64,000 nucleotides of DNA from Flavobacterium potami. GTDB lineage: Bacteria > Bacteroidota > Bacteroidia > Flavobacteriales > Flavobacteriaceae. Made by a program: the position numbers and the translations under genes. Positions within the stretch are counted from its first letter, which is position 1; every line of letters begins with the position of its first letter. Shown here piece by piece: positions 44,174-53,004 of this stretch. The notes below the pieces were generated by a model. The model did not search any database and was not told where the DNA came from. It saw only the letters and a list, made by a program, of their open reading frames with translations. The stretch is from positions 248,001 to 312,000 of the forward strand of contig NZ_JAINUY010000001.1 in NCBI RefSeq assembly GCF_020026915.1, written 5' to 3'.

Positions 44174-44923
44174 ATGCTAAAAGCCGAAAGACATCAATAT
44201 ATAATGACTAAGCTTGTTGAAGACCAAAAAGTTGTTACAACAGATTTAGCTTTGGCTCTTGATTTGTCAGAAGATACTATAAGAAGAGATTTGAACGAAT
44301 TAGACAGTAAAAAGTTGTTAGAGAAAGTATACGGTGGAGCAGTTCAGGTCTCTGAAAAATCTGCCAATATATTTGATGTTTACATTTCGCAGGAGGAGCA
44401 AAAAAAGCAAATTGTTAGGAAAGCATTGTCTTTACTTCGTGACGATCAGGTTATTATAATGAGTGGAGGAAGTACCAACTTGGTTTTTGCAAAATTAATT
44501 CCAGCCGATTTAAAAGCTACTATATATACGTATAGTCTTCCAATTGCAATGCAGTTGTCACAGCATCCAAATATTGATTTGATCTTTATTGGTGGGAAAA
44601 TGCAGAAAAACGCAATGGTAACTATTGGTATGGATGTAATTCAGGTTGTGTCTAAAATTAAGGCCGATATTTGTTTTATAGGAGCGAGTAGCATTAATAT
44701 AAAACAAGGTTTGACTGAAATAGGTTATGAAATTTCAATTGTGAAAAAAGCAATGATAGAAGCTTCAGATAAAGTAGTTTCAATGTTTTCTTCTGATAAA
44801 TTAGATACTAAAATGCCTCACGGTGTCTGTGAACTTACAAAGCTCAATACCATTGTGACTGACTTAGATCCAAATGATGCGCAATTGGAAGAATATAGAA
44901 AGTCAGGTGTATTTATCCTGTAG
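44174..44923 (+). CDS. DeoR-family transcriptional regulator
   Basis: The protein has 249 residues. The N-terminal DeoR HTH reads RHQYIMTKLVEDQKVVTTDL followed by SEDTIRRDLNELDSKKLLEK. The C-terminal sugar-phosphate isomerase-like sensor domain includes RDDQVIIMSGGSTNLVFAKL, FIGGKMQKNAMVTIG and ICFIGASSI. DeoR proteins usually repress sugar catabolic genes and respond to a phosphorylated sugar. Placed between susCD-namZ-murQ and the dehydrogenase gene, it probably controls both. MurNAc-6-P or GlcNAc-6-P would be a natural effector, but this is unproven. Confidence 0.93.
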   Translation: MLKAERHQYIMTKLVEDQKVVTTDLALALDLSEDTIRRDLNELDSKKLLEKVYGGAVQVSEKSANIFDVYISQEEQKKQIVRKALSLLRDDQVIIMSGGSTNLVFAKLIPADLKATIYTYSLPIAMQLSQHPNIDLIFIGGKMQKNAMVTIGMDVIQVVSKIKADICFIGASSINIKQGLTEIGYEISIVKKAMIEASDKVVSMFSSDKLDTKMPHGVCELTKLNTIVTDLDPNDAQLEEYRKSGVFIL

Positions 44924-44983
44924 ATTATTGTTTTAAAAAAGTAATTTTTGCATGTTTTTGCGTTTTTTAAAATTTATTTTGTT

Positions 44984-45031
44984 AAATAACGCAAAATAAT
45001 GTATTGTTTTTCTTTTTTGTATATATATTTG
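44984..45031 (+). promoter_or_regulatory. operator plus promoter of the dehydrogenase gene
   Basis: AAATAACGCA (44984-44993) is followed by the degenerate copy AAATAATGTA (44994-45003). The -33 TTG begins at 45004 and the -7 TATATTTG spans 45024-45031, with 17 bases between. An inverted near-copy TGCGTTTTTT lies at 44959-44968. The operator abuts the -33 element, as a repressor site would. About 170 bases of 5' UTR follow with nothing else recognised. Confidence 0.65.
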
Positions 45032-45201
45032 TTAAAGCTAAGCCTTTGACAATATATGAATGTCGTTACTTCATCATTTTATGGTTTATTGGTAGGCTAA
45101 TATTGATTTCAATACGATTTAGATACTGTTTAAGAATAGTCTGAATCTTGTTTAAATGGAATCAACTATTATAAAACAACCAAAGCAATACGACCAATAA
45201 A

Positions 45202-48117
45202 ATGCCCGATTCTCAACAATTAAACGAACTGTCTGCTTCATTAAAAGGAGATCTTTTTTATGACGAACTTCATAAAAAAATATATTCGACAGATGCTTCT
45301 GCATATAGAATTACACCAGTTGCGGTGGCAATTCCGAAAACAGAAGATGATATCGTTAAAATTATTCATTTCGCTGCCCAGAATAAAATTTCAATAACAC
45401 CAAGAACAGCTGGAACATCTTTAGCTGGACAAACAGTTGGTAGCGGAATAATTGTTGATGTTTCTAAACATTTTACCAAAATTGTTTCTTTTAATGCCGA
45501 AAAGAAAACGGTAACAGTTCAACCCGGAGTAATTCGCGATGAGCTGAATTTGTTTTTAAAACCACACGGATTGTTTTTTTCTCCAACAACATCAACTACT
45601 AATAGATGTATGATTGGCGGAATGGTAGGAAATAATTCTTCAGGAACAACCTCAATTCGCTACGGAGTTACGAGAGATAAAATTGTAGAAATAAAGGCTG
45701 TTTTAAGCGACGGAACTCTTGCGGTATTTAAAGATTTGACTTCTGAGGAGTTTATTGCGAAAACAAAAGGTTATTCTTTAGAAAGTCAAATTTATAAAAC
45801 GATCTACGAAGAACTTTCGAACAAAGAAAATCAGGAAGAGATTTTAAGAGAATTTCCAAAACCAGAAATTCACAGAAGAAATACAGGTTACGCGATTGAT
45901 GCTTTGCTGAAATCGGAACTTTTTTCGGGAACAGAAAATACAATTAATTTAGGGAAATTGCTTTGCGGAAGCGAAGGAACTTTAGCATTTACAACAGAAG
46001 TTACGTTAAAAGTGGATGATCTTCCGCCAACCAATAACATTATGGTTGTGGCCCATTTCCATACCATTCATGAAAGTTTGGAGGCAGTTGTGGTTGCAAT
46101 GAAACATCATTTGTACACTTGCGAAATGATGGACGACACGATTCTGGATTGTACCAAAACCAATCGTGAACAAGCCAAAAACAGATTTTTTATTGTAGGC
46201 GAACCCAAAGCGGTTATTATGCTCGAAGTAGGTTCGCACATTAGTATGGAAGATGCCGAATTGCAAGCCGATGCTTTAATCAGAGATCTTCAATACAATG
46301 GTTTTGGTTATGCACTTCCAAAAATTTACGGAGCAGATATTGACAAAGTAAATGAAGTAAGAAAAGCTGGTCTAGGACTTTTAGGAAGTATTGTAGGAGA
46401 CGATAAAGCAGCCGATTCTATTGAAGATACCGCAGTAGAATTAAGCGATCTTCCAAATTATATCGCCGAATTTGCGGCCATGATGGAAAGCCACGGACAA
46501 AGCGCAATTTATTACGCGCATGCCGGAGCGGGAGAGTTGCATTTGCGTCCTAAGATCAATTTAAAAACAAAAGAAGGTTTACATCAATTTAGAAATATAT
46601 CTACCGAAGTTGCTCATTTAGTAAAGAAATACAGAGGTTCGCTAAGTGGTGAACATGGCGACGGAATTTTACGTGGAGAGTTTCTGCCGTTTATGATTGG
46701 TGATAAAAACTACGAACTCCTAAAACGAATCAAAAAAGCCTTTGATCCTGATACGATTTTGAATGTTGGGAAAATTGTAAATGCTTCTAAAATGGATGAA
46801 AATCTTCGTTTTGAAGCGGGTAGAGCAGAACCAGATATTAAAACGATTCAGGATTTCTCAGACAGTTTAGGAATTTTGCGTGCTGCCGAAAAATGCAACG
46901 GTTCGGGAGATTGCCGTAAGATGCCTTCGGCGGGTGGAACTTTGTGTCCGAGTTATCGCGCGACCAGAAATGAAAAAGATACAACGCGCGCACGTGCCAA
47001 CGCTTTACGCGAATATCTGACGAATTCTGAAAAAGAAAATAAATTCGATCACGAAGAATTATATAAAGTTTTTGAATTGTGTGTGAGCTGTAAAGCCTGC
47101 GCAAGCGAATGTCCTAGTAATGTAGATGTTGCAACTTTAAAAGCGGAGTTTTTATACCAATATCAGAAAGCAAACGGTTTTTCTTTCCGAAATAAAGTTT
47201 TTGCTTTTAATTCTAAATTGAATGAATTAGGAAGTATTGCGCCATCCGTTACCAATTGGGCTTCGAATCTTTCTTTCGTTAAAAAAAGAATGGGAATTGC
47301 ACCCGAAAGACAAGTGCCCTTATTGGCTCCAAAATCTTTTAGAAAATGGTATCAAACCAATAAAAAACTTCACGAAAATAATTCTTTTGAAAACGGAAGT
47401 GTTTATCTTTTTTGTGATGAGTTTACCAATTATTATGATGTTACAGTTGGAATTGATGCTTTTGAATTATTGACGAAATTAAGTTACAACGTAATTGTAA
47501 TCGATCACGAAGAAAGCGGAAGGGCTTTTATTTCAAAAGGTTTCTTGGAAGAAGCGCAAGAAATTGCCAATAAAAACATCAATACATTTAAAAATATAGT
47601 TTCTGAAAACACGCCTTTAATCGGTCTTGAACCTTCGGCGATTTTGACTTTCAGAGACGAATATCTTCGATTGGCGGGAGACAAAGAAAGTGCCGAAAAA
47701 GTAGCAAAAAATACTTTTACAGTCGAAGAGTTTTTCAAAAGAGAAATTACAAATGGAAAAATTCATGCTGGACAATTTTCTGAAAAACAAAAAAGCATAA
47801 AGATTCATGAACATTGTCATCAAAAATCGTTGAGCAGTGTTGAAGCTTCTTTTGCCATGCTGAATGTTCCAAAAAATAATACTGTTACGATTTACAATTC
47901 GGGCTGCTGCGGAATGGCGGGTTCGTTTGGTTATGAAAAAGAACATTACGAAATCAGTATGCAAATGGGAGAAGATACTTTATTCCCTAAAATTAGAGCA
48001 ACAGAACCAACAACAGAAATTGCCGCTGCAGGAACCAGTTGTCGCCATCAGATTTTTGACGGAACAAGTAGAAAAGCCATGCATCCTGTCAGTATTTTAA
48101 AGGATTGTTTGAAATAA
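45202..48117 (+). CDS. FAD and iron-sulfur dehydrogenase, D-lactate/2-hydroxyacid type
   Basis: The protein has 971 residues. The FAD-binding type 4 domain (about 20-200) contains TPRTAGTSLAGQTVGSGIIV and VQPGVIRDELN. The FAD-oxidase C domain (about 210-520) includes the EHGDGILRGEF segment. A 4Fe-4S part (about 560-640) has CNGSGDC and CVSCKACASECP. The CCG-type C-terminal domain has HEHCHQKS and NSGCCGMAGSFG. This YdiJ-like layout is found in quinone-linked D-lactate and D-2-hydroxyglutarate dehydrogenases. Given MurQ nearby, D-lactate is the likely substrate. A DeoR-type operator sits in front of the gene. Confidence 0.87.
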   Translation: MPDSQQLNELSASLKGDLFYDELHKKIYSTDASAYRITPVAVAIPKTEDDIVKIIHFAAQNKISITPRTAGTSLAGQTVGSGIIVDVSKHFTKIVSFNAEKKTVTVQPGVIRDELNLFLKPHGLFFSPTTSTTNRCMIGGMVGNNSSGTTSIRYGVTRDKIVEIKAVLSDGTLAVFKDLTSEEFIAKTKGYSLESQIYKTIYEELSNKENQEEILREFPKPEIHRRNTGYAIDALLKSELFSGTENTINLGKLLCGSEGTLAFTTEVTLKVDDLPPTNNIMVVAHFHTIHESLEAVVVAMKHHLYTCEMMDDTILDCTKTNREQAKNRFFIVGEPKAVIMLEVGSHISMEDAELQADALIRDLQYNGFGYALPKIYGADIDKVNEVRKAGLGLLGSIVGDDKAADSIEDTAVELSDLPNYIAEFAAMMESHGQSAIYYAHAGAGELHLRPKINLKTKEGLHQFRNISTEVAHLVKKYRGSLSGEHGDGILRGEFLPFMIGDKNYELLKRIKKAFDPDTILNVGKIVNASKMDENLRFEAGRAEPDIKTIQDFSDSLGILRAAEKCNGSGDCRKMPSAGGTLCPSYRATRNEKDTTRARANALREYLTNSEKENKFDHEELYKVFELCVSCKACASECPSNVDVATLKAEFLYQYQKANGFSFRNKVFAFNSKLNELGSIAPSVTNWASNLSFVKKRMGIAPERQVPLLAPKSFRKWYQTNKKLHENNSFENGSVYLFCDEFTNYYDVTVGIDAFELLTKLSYNVIVIDHEESGRAFISKGFLEEAQEIANKNINTFKNIVSENTPLIGLEPSAILTFRDEYLRLAGDKESAEKVAKNTFTVEEFFKREITNGKIHAGQFSEKQKSIKIHEHCHQKSLSSVEASFAMLNVPKNNTVTIYNSGCCGMAGSFGYEKEHYEISMQMGEDTLFPKIRATEPTTEIAAAGTSCRHQIFDGTSRKAMHPVSILKDCLK

Positions 48118-48175
48118 TTTTTTTGTACTTTACCTAAGCTTTTCAAAAATATTATTTTATAAAAAAACATCAATT

Positions 48176-49003
48176 ATGAAAAAAACAATTTACACCTTTT
48201 TGTTCGCATTTCTAATTTTTACTGCTAGGGCGGCAAAGGTTGATACGCTACAAGTTTTTAGTGCTTCGATGCAGAAAAATATAAAAACATGTGTCGTGGT
48301 TCCAGATAATTATAAAAAAAGTAAAAAAGCATTTCCAGTGGTTTATTTACTTCATGGTTATAGCGGGAATTATGGTTCTTGGGTAAAAGATTTTAAAGAA
48401 TTAGGAAGACAAGTAGATCAATACGGGATTATTATAGTTTGTGCAGATGGTAATTACGGGAGCTGGTATTTTGACAGTCCGATAGATCCTAGTTTTAAAT
48501 ATGAAACTTATGTAGTAAAAGAACTCGTCCCTTTTATAGACAAACAATACAAAACAATTGCAGATCGTAAAGCAAGGGTTATTTCTGGTTTAAGTATGGG
48601 CGGACATGGAGCTTTGTATTTATCTTTTAGACATCAAGATGTGTTTGGAGCTGCAGGAAGTATGAGCGGTGGAGTAGATTTTCGCCCATTTCCTGAAAAT
48701 TGGGACATCAAAAAAAGATTGGGGCCAATTACCGAATATCCTGAAAACTGGGATAAAAATACGGTTACCAATATGTTGGATTTAGTAAAAGACAACAAAT
48801 TGAAACTAATAATTGACTGCGGTGTTGATGATTTTTTCATGACTGTAAACAGAGAGCTTCATGCAAAAATGTTGGCACTAAAAATAAATCACGATTACAT
48901 CGAACGCCCAGGAGAACATAATCTTAAATACTGGGAGAATTCTTTAAAATATCAACTTTTGTTTTTTCATGATTTCTTTAATGAAAGTTTAAAAACAAAG
49001 TAA
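48176..49003 (+). CDS. secreted alpha/beta-hydrolase esterase (esterase D/CE1-like)
   Basis: The protein has 275 residues with a signal peptide (about 1-19). The alpha/beta-hydrolase shows YLLHGYSGNYGSWV, the nucleophile Ser in SGLSMGGHGALY, Asp in IDCGVDDFF and His in PGEHNLKYW. This is the PF00756 group that includes tributyrin esterase, acetylxylan and feruloyl esterases, and S-formylglutathione hydrolase. Its gene follows the dehydrogenase gene by 58 bases. It may remove O-acetyl groups from glycans, for example O-acetylated MurNAc, but this is a guess from context. A strong terminator follows. Confidence 0.85.
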   Translation: MKKTIYTFLFAFLIFTARAAKVDTLQVFSASMQKNIKTCVVVPDNYKKSKKAFPVVYLLHGYSGNYGSWVKDFKELGRQVDQYGIIIVCADGNYGSWYFDSPIDPSFKYETYVVKELVPFIDKQYKTIADRKARVISGLSMGGHGALYLSFRHQDVFGAAGSMSGGVDFRPFPENWDIKKRLGPITEYPENWDKNTVTNMLDLVKDNKLKLIIDCGVDDFFMTVNRELHAKMLALKINHDYIERPGEHNLKYWENSLKYQLLFFHDFFNESLKTK

Positions 49004-49062
49004 CAATAAAGTGTATTTCGGTTCTCACACATGATCGGAATACATAAATTTTGGTTGGTTAT

Positions 49063-49098
49063 CCTAACAGGTTTTTTTTAAGCCTGTTAGGTTTTTTT
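49063..49098 (+). terminator. rho-independent terminator
   Basis: The stem CCTAACAGG / CCTGTTAGG with an 11-base T-rich loop is followed by seven T residues. Confidence 0.92.
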
Positions 49099-49100
49099 CT

Positions 49101-49378
49101 CGACAGATTACAAGATTAAAAGATTTTTTTTGCCACAAATTTCACAAATTAAATCTGCTATATCTGCAAGAGAAAAACTTTGCGTCTTCGCGCCTTTGCG
49201 AGATTTAAAAAAAACATTGCGAACATTGCGTAAATCATTGCGCTCTTTGCGGTTAAATTTTAGCCACGAATTTCACAAATTGACGCGAATTAATTTGCTG
49301 AATATGCGAGATTAAAAAATAAAGAAAAAAGTCTGCGAGCATTGCGTAAATCATTGCACGCTTTACGATTAAGTAAAC
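49101..49378. repeat. intergenic repeat, family B (copy 1 plus degenerate copy)
   Basis: The first unit (49101-49258) runs from CGACAGATTA through GATTTTTTTTGCCACAAATT to CGCTCTTTGCGGTTAAA. A more degenerate copy follows (GCCACGAATTTCACAAATTG to TTTACGATTAAG). The same unit returns at 51297-51459, so the metallophosphoesterase gene lies between two copies. No real gene is seen in this 438-base gap. Confidence 0.7.
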
Positions 49379-49441
49379 ACAGTAAATTTCGAAATAGGAA
49401 CTGTTTAAAATAAATTATTGCTAATAAACTAAAAAACAACC

Positions 49442-51277
49442 ATGAAACATCTATTTTTCAGAATACTATTGCTTTTCGTAATAACAGCTGGATTTTCGCA
49501 GAATGCAGAAAAAAAAGGAATTATAAAATTTGTACAACTTACAGACTTGCACGTTTCTGTGGGAAATGACAATGATTTTTTATTGCAAAACATCGTAAAA
49601 GAAATCAACAATTCTGATAATGAATTTGTTGTTGTAACTGGAGATTTAACCAACCGAGGTGCCGATGATGAATTGAAAGAAGTTCATTCGATTCTTTCAA
49701 AATTAACAAAACCGTATTACGTTATTTCGGGTAATCACGAAACGAATTGGAGCGAAAGTGCAGGACTTACCTATAAAAAGATATTTGGAGAAGACCGTTT
49801 TGTGTTTTCAAAAGGAGATTATGTTTTTATTGGATATCCATGCGGACCATATATGAAAATGGGGGATGGTTTTGTAAAACACGAAGATGTATTATGGCTA
49901 GACAAAACTTTGAAAGACAGTCTAAAAGGAACGAATAAAAAAGTACTCAATTTTGCGCATTATCCAATGGACAATAGTGTAAGCAATTATAAAGAAGTGC
50001 TTTCTGTTTTGCAAAAATATCCAACTGTTGCTAGTTTTTGCGGCCACGGACATACTTTGAGAAAATATGATTTTTCGGGTTTAAGCGGTTTGATGGGAAC
50101 TTCTATCACTTCGCTAGATGGTAAAACTCAAAGTTATAACGAATTAATTATCAGTAATGATAGTATCAGTATTTATCAAAAAGAAATAGCTAAACCAGGT
50201 GTTTTCAAATTTTCTGTTCCGACAAAACCTTGTAAAATTGAAATTCCGAAGGACGATTTTCCTGCAGTTACTCCTTTCCTGAAGGATGATGCCTCAATTT
50301 ACAGTCTTCCTTCATTTGATAAAAAGAATTTTTATTTTGCCAATTCACTTGGAGAAGTACAATCCGTAAATTTAAAAGACAAAAAAATAAATTGGAAAAC
50401 AAAAACCGGAAATGCCATTTATTTTTCGCCGATACTAGTAAAAAACAATCTAGTAATTGGAACCATAGAAGGAAAACTTTTAGGATTTGATTCGCAATCA
50501 GGAAAACAAAAATGGGATATTGCTGTTGGAGGCGTTTTAGTAGGTTCTCCAATTTTAGAAAGCAATAAGATTTATACAGCGAGTTCGACAGCGTTTGTTT
50601 GTGCAGATGCTGTGAGTGGTAAAATAATTTGGAAAAAAGAACTTCCACAATCGTATTCTCAAGGAACACCTTTGATTCAGGGAGATAAAATCATTTTTGG
50701 AGTTTGGGATACTTATATCTATTGTTTGAATAAAAACACTGGAGAATTAATTTGGAAATGGAACAATGGCAATGACAAACAAATCTTGTATTCGGCCGGA
50801 AATGTAAATATGGTTTCGACAAAAAGCCGACTTTATTTTGTTACACCACAACGTTTCTTGAGTATTTTGGATATCGAAACAGGAAAAACATTGCTAAGAA
50901 CTTCGAAATGGAAAATTAGAGAATCGATGGGGAAAAGCCAGGACGGAAAATGGTTTTATGGCAAAACAATGGACGGATTGCTTTTAAGAGTACCACTTTC
51001 TGATGATCTTGAACTGACAGAAGAAAATGTAGAAAAACAAAGTAAAGTTCTGGATTTGAAATTAGGATACGAACACAATCCAGCAGGAATTTTAGAAAAA
51101 GACAATAAGATCTACATCGGAAGCAGAAAAGGTGAAGTTATAATTGTGGATGCAGAAAAATTTGAAATCATAAAGCAAATCACTTTAGGAAGCTCAAGTG
51201 TAAATGGTTTCACAATCGACAATCAAGGCAGAGTTTGGACTTCTCTTATTGAAGGCGGAATTTATTTGCTTAATTAA
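49442..51277 (+). CDS. metallophosphoesterase fused to a PQQ-like beta-propeller, exported
   Basis: The protein has 611 residues with a signal peptide (about 1-20). The calcineurin-like phosphoesterase domain (about 28-265) shows DLHV, GDLTNRG, GNHE and CGHGHT metal-binding motifs. The C-terminal half (about 290-611) has repeated strands such as INWKTKTGNAIYFSPILV, LGFDSQSGKQKWDIAVGG and GKIIWKKELP, typical of PQQ-like propeller blades. It may hydrolyse a phosphodiester or pyrophosphate bond outside the cytoplasm while the propeller binds substrate or partner. The gene is isolated by repeats on both sides, so its functional link with the MurNAc locus is uncertain. Confidence 0.86.
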   Translation: MKHLFFRILLLFVITAGFSQNAEKKGIIKFVQLTDLHVSVGNDNDFLLQNIVKEINNSDNEFVVVTGDLTNRGADDELKEVHSILSKLTKPYYVISGNHETNWSESAGLTYKKIFGEDRFVFSKGDYVFIGYPCGPYMKMGDGFVKHEDVLWLDKTLKDSLKGTNKKVLNFAHYPMDNSVSNYKEVLSVLQKYPTVASFCGHGHTLRKYDFSGLSGLMGTSITSLDGKTQSYNELIISNDSISIYQKEIAKPGVFKFSVPTKPCKIEIPKDDFPAVTPFLKDDASIYSLPSFDKKNFYFANSLGEVQSVNLKDKKINWKTKTGNAIYFSPILVKNNLVIGTIEGKLLGFDSQSGKQKWDIAVGGVLVGSPILESNKIYTASSTAFVCADAVSGKIIWKKELPQSYSQGTPLIQGDKIIFGVWDTYIYCLNKNTGELIWKWNNGNDKQILYSAGNVNMVSTKSRLYFVTPQRFLSILDIETGKTLLRTSKWKIRESMGKSQDGKWFYGKTMDGLLLRVPLSDDLELTEENVEKQSKVLDLKLGYEHNPAGILEKDNKIYIGSRKGEVIIVDAEKFEIIKQITLGSSSVNGFTIDNQGRVWTSLIEGGIYLLN

Positions 51278-51296
51278 TCTATTGAGTATTTTTTAG

Positions 51297-51459
51297 CGAC
51301 AGATAAAAAGATTAAAATGATTTTTTTTGCCACAAATTTCACAAATTTTCACAAATTAAATCTGGAGAATCTGCCAAATCTGTGAGAGAAAAACAAACAT
51401 AAATAAAAATATAAACCTTTGCGAACTTAGCGTAAAACTTTGCGCTCTTTGCGGTTAAA
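51297..51459. repeat. intergenic repeat, family B (copy 2)
   Basis: The unit again starts CGACAGATAAAAAGATTAAA, contains GATTTTTTTTGCCACAAATT and ends GCGCTCTTTGCGGTTAAA. It shares most of its length with 49101-49258 in the same orientation. Confidence 0.7.
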
Positions 51460-51473
51460 CTACAAAAGTGCAG

Positions 51474-52955
51474 ATGAAAAACGTAAAAATTATAATTCTA
51501 GTTTTGCTGATTCATATCAAAATTTTCAGTCAGCAATCTCCAAAAAGAGAAATGCGCGCCGCTTGGATTTCGACAGTCGAAAATATCGATTGGCCGTCTA
51601 AGCCAGGCTTGTCAGACAAAGAAATGAAAGCCGAAATGATTACCCTTTTGGATAATCTACGTTCGTATAATTTGAATACCGTAATTTTTCAAATTCGTCC
51701 AACTGCCGATGCTTTTTATAAATCGGCAAAAGAACCCGCTTCGCATTGGATAACGGGAACTCAAGGCGTTGCGCCAGGTTTTGATCCGTTGCAAATGATG
51801 ATTGACGAAGCAGGAAAACGCGGAATGAACGTACACGTTTGGCTGAATCCGTATCGCGTGCAGAAAGATACGGTGAGAGATGTTCTTTCAAAAAATCACT
51901 TGTATTTTAAAAGACCAGACCTTTTTCTGACGTACGGAAAAACGAGATATTTTAATCCGGGATTGCAAGAAACCAGAGATTTTGTTGCTTCTGTAGTCGG
52001 CGAAATTGTTCGTAAATATGATGTTCAAGCAGTGCACATGGACGATTATTTTTATCCGTATAAAATTGCTGGACAAGAATTTCCAGATGAAAAAGCTTTC
52101 GCTAAAGAACCGCGCCAGTTTAAAGACAAAGACGATTGGAGAAGAGACAATGTCGATTTAATCATCAAACAAATCAGAGATACTATTATTGCCAACAAAC
52201 CAGAAGTTGAATTCGGAATTTCGCCTTTTGGAGTTTGGAGAAATATTGCCAAAGATTCTCAAGGTTCTAAAACTGCTGCTGGAGCTACAAATTACGACGA
52301 TTTGTATGCGAATATTTTAAAATGGCAGAAAGAAAACGGGATCGATTATGTAACACCACAAATTTATTGGCATATTGGTTTTGATAAAGCCAATTTTGAA
52401 GTTTTGGCAAAATGGTGGGCAGAACACAAATACGGAGCAAATGTTTATGTAGGACATGGCGAGTATAAGCTTTCAGCTACGGCAAAAGAACCAGAGTGGA
52501 GAAGTCCAGATCAGATTGTAAAGCAGATTGAAATGATTCGTAAACTGCCACAAATTGAAGGTTCGATGCATTTTACAGCTTCTAATTTTTTGAAGAAAGC
52601 CGATACATTAAGACAGCCTTTAACTCAAAAAGTATATAAATATATTGCTTTGACTCCAGAAGCAAACCGAATTACAAGATTAAAACCAGAAACGCCAACA
52701 AATGCAGTAATTGCTAAAAAAGGTAATAATGCAGTTTTGACCTGGAAAGCCGCATTTAACGACAAGAAATATGTGATTTACAGGTTTCCAAAAGGAAAAA
52801 TAACCGATTTCTCAAATCCTGAAAACATTTATTATGTAACGACAGCTCTAAAACTAGAAGTTCCAAATGCCGATTTGAAAAACTACGTTTATGCGCTCAC
52901 CGCTTTGAGTCAGACGCAGACTGAAAGCAGTCCGATAGAATTTTCAGTAAAATAA
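51474..52955 (+). CDS. GHL10 (DUF187) family glycoside hydrolase, YngK/DigH-like, secreted
   Basis: The chosen ATG at 51474 (MKNVKIIILVLLIHIKIFSQ) gives the signal peptide. A GTG at 51468 precedes it. The GHL10 barrel shows REMRAAWISTVENIDWPSKPG, IFQIRPTADAFYKS, VHVWLNPYRV, VHMDDYFYPY and FGISPFGVWRN. The C-terminal about 100 residues look like a fibronectin-type domain. E. coli DigH, in the same family, cleaves peptidoglycan strands lacking stem peptides, and B. subtilis YngK is a relative. That makes this enzyme a natural partner of NamZ and NagZ-AmiE in the same neighbourhood. Confidence 0.88.
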   Translation: MKNVKIIILVLLIHIKIFSQQSPKREMRAAWISTVENIDWPSKPGLSDKEMKAEMITLLDNLRSYNLNTVIFQIRPTADAFYKSAKEPASHWITGTQGVAPGFDPLQMMIDEAGKRGMNVHVWLNPYRVQKDTVRDVLSKNHLYFKRPDLFLTYGKTRYFNPGLQETRDFVASVVGEIVRKYDVQAVHMDDYFYPYKIAGQEFPDEKAFAKEPRQFKDKDDWRRDNVDLIIKQIRDTIIANKPEVEFGISPFGVWRNIAKDSQGSKTAAGATNYDDLYANILKWQKENGIDYVTPQIYWHIGFDKANFEVLAKWWAEHKYGANVYVGHGEYKLSATAKEPEWRSPDQIVKQIEMIRKLPQIEGSMHFTASNFLKKADTLRQPLTQKVYKYIALTPEANRITRLKPETPTNAVIAKKGNNAVLTWKAAFNDKKYVIYRFPKGKITDFSNPENIYYVTTALKLEVPNADLKNYVYALTALSQTQTESSPIEFSVK

Positions 52956-53004
52956 AAAACATATAATTAATTCAGTTCACGGCTTAAAATTAATCCATAG
53001 AAAT

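Noticed and set aside
49130..49315. 61-codon plus-strand frame in the gap after the esterase gene
   Set aside because: It is made of family B repeat words and has no homology-like features.
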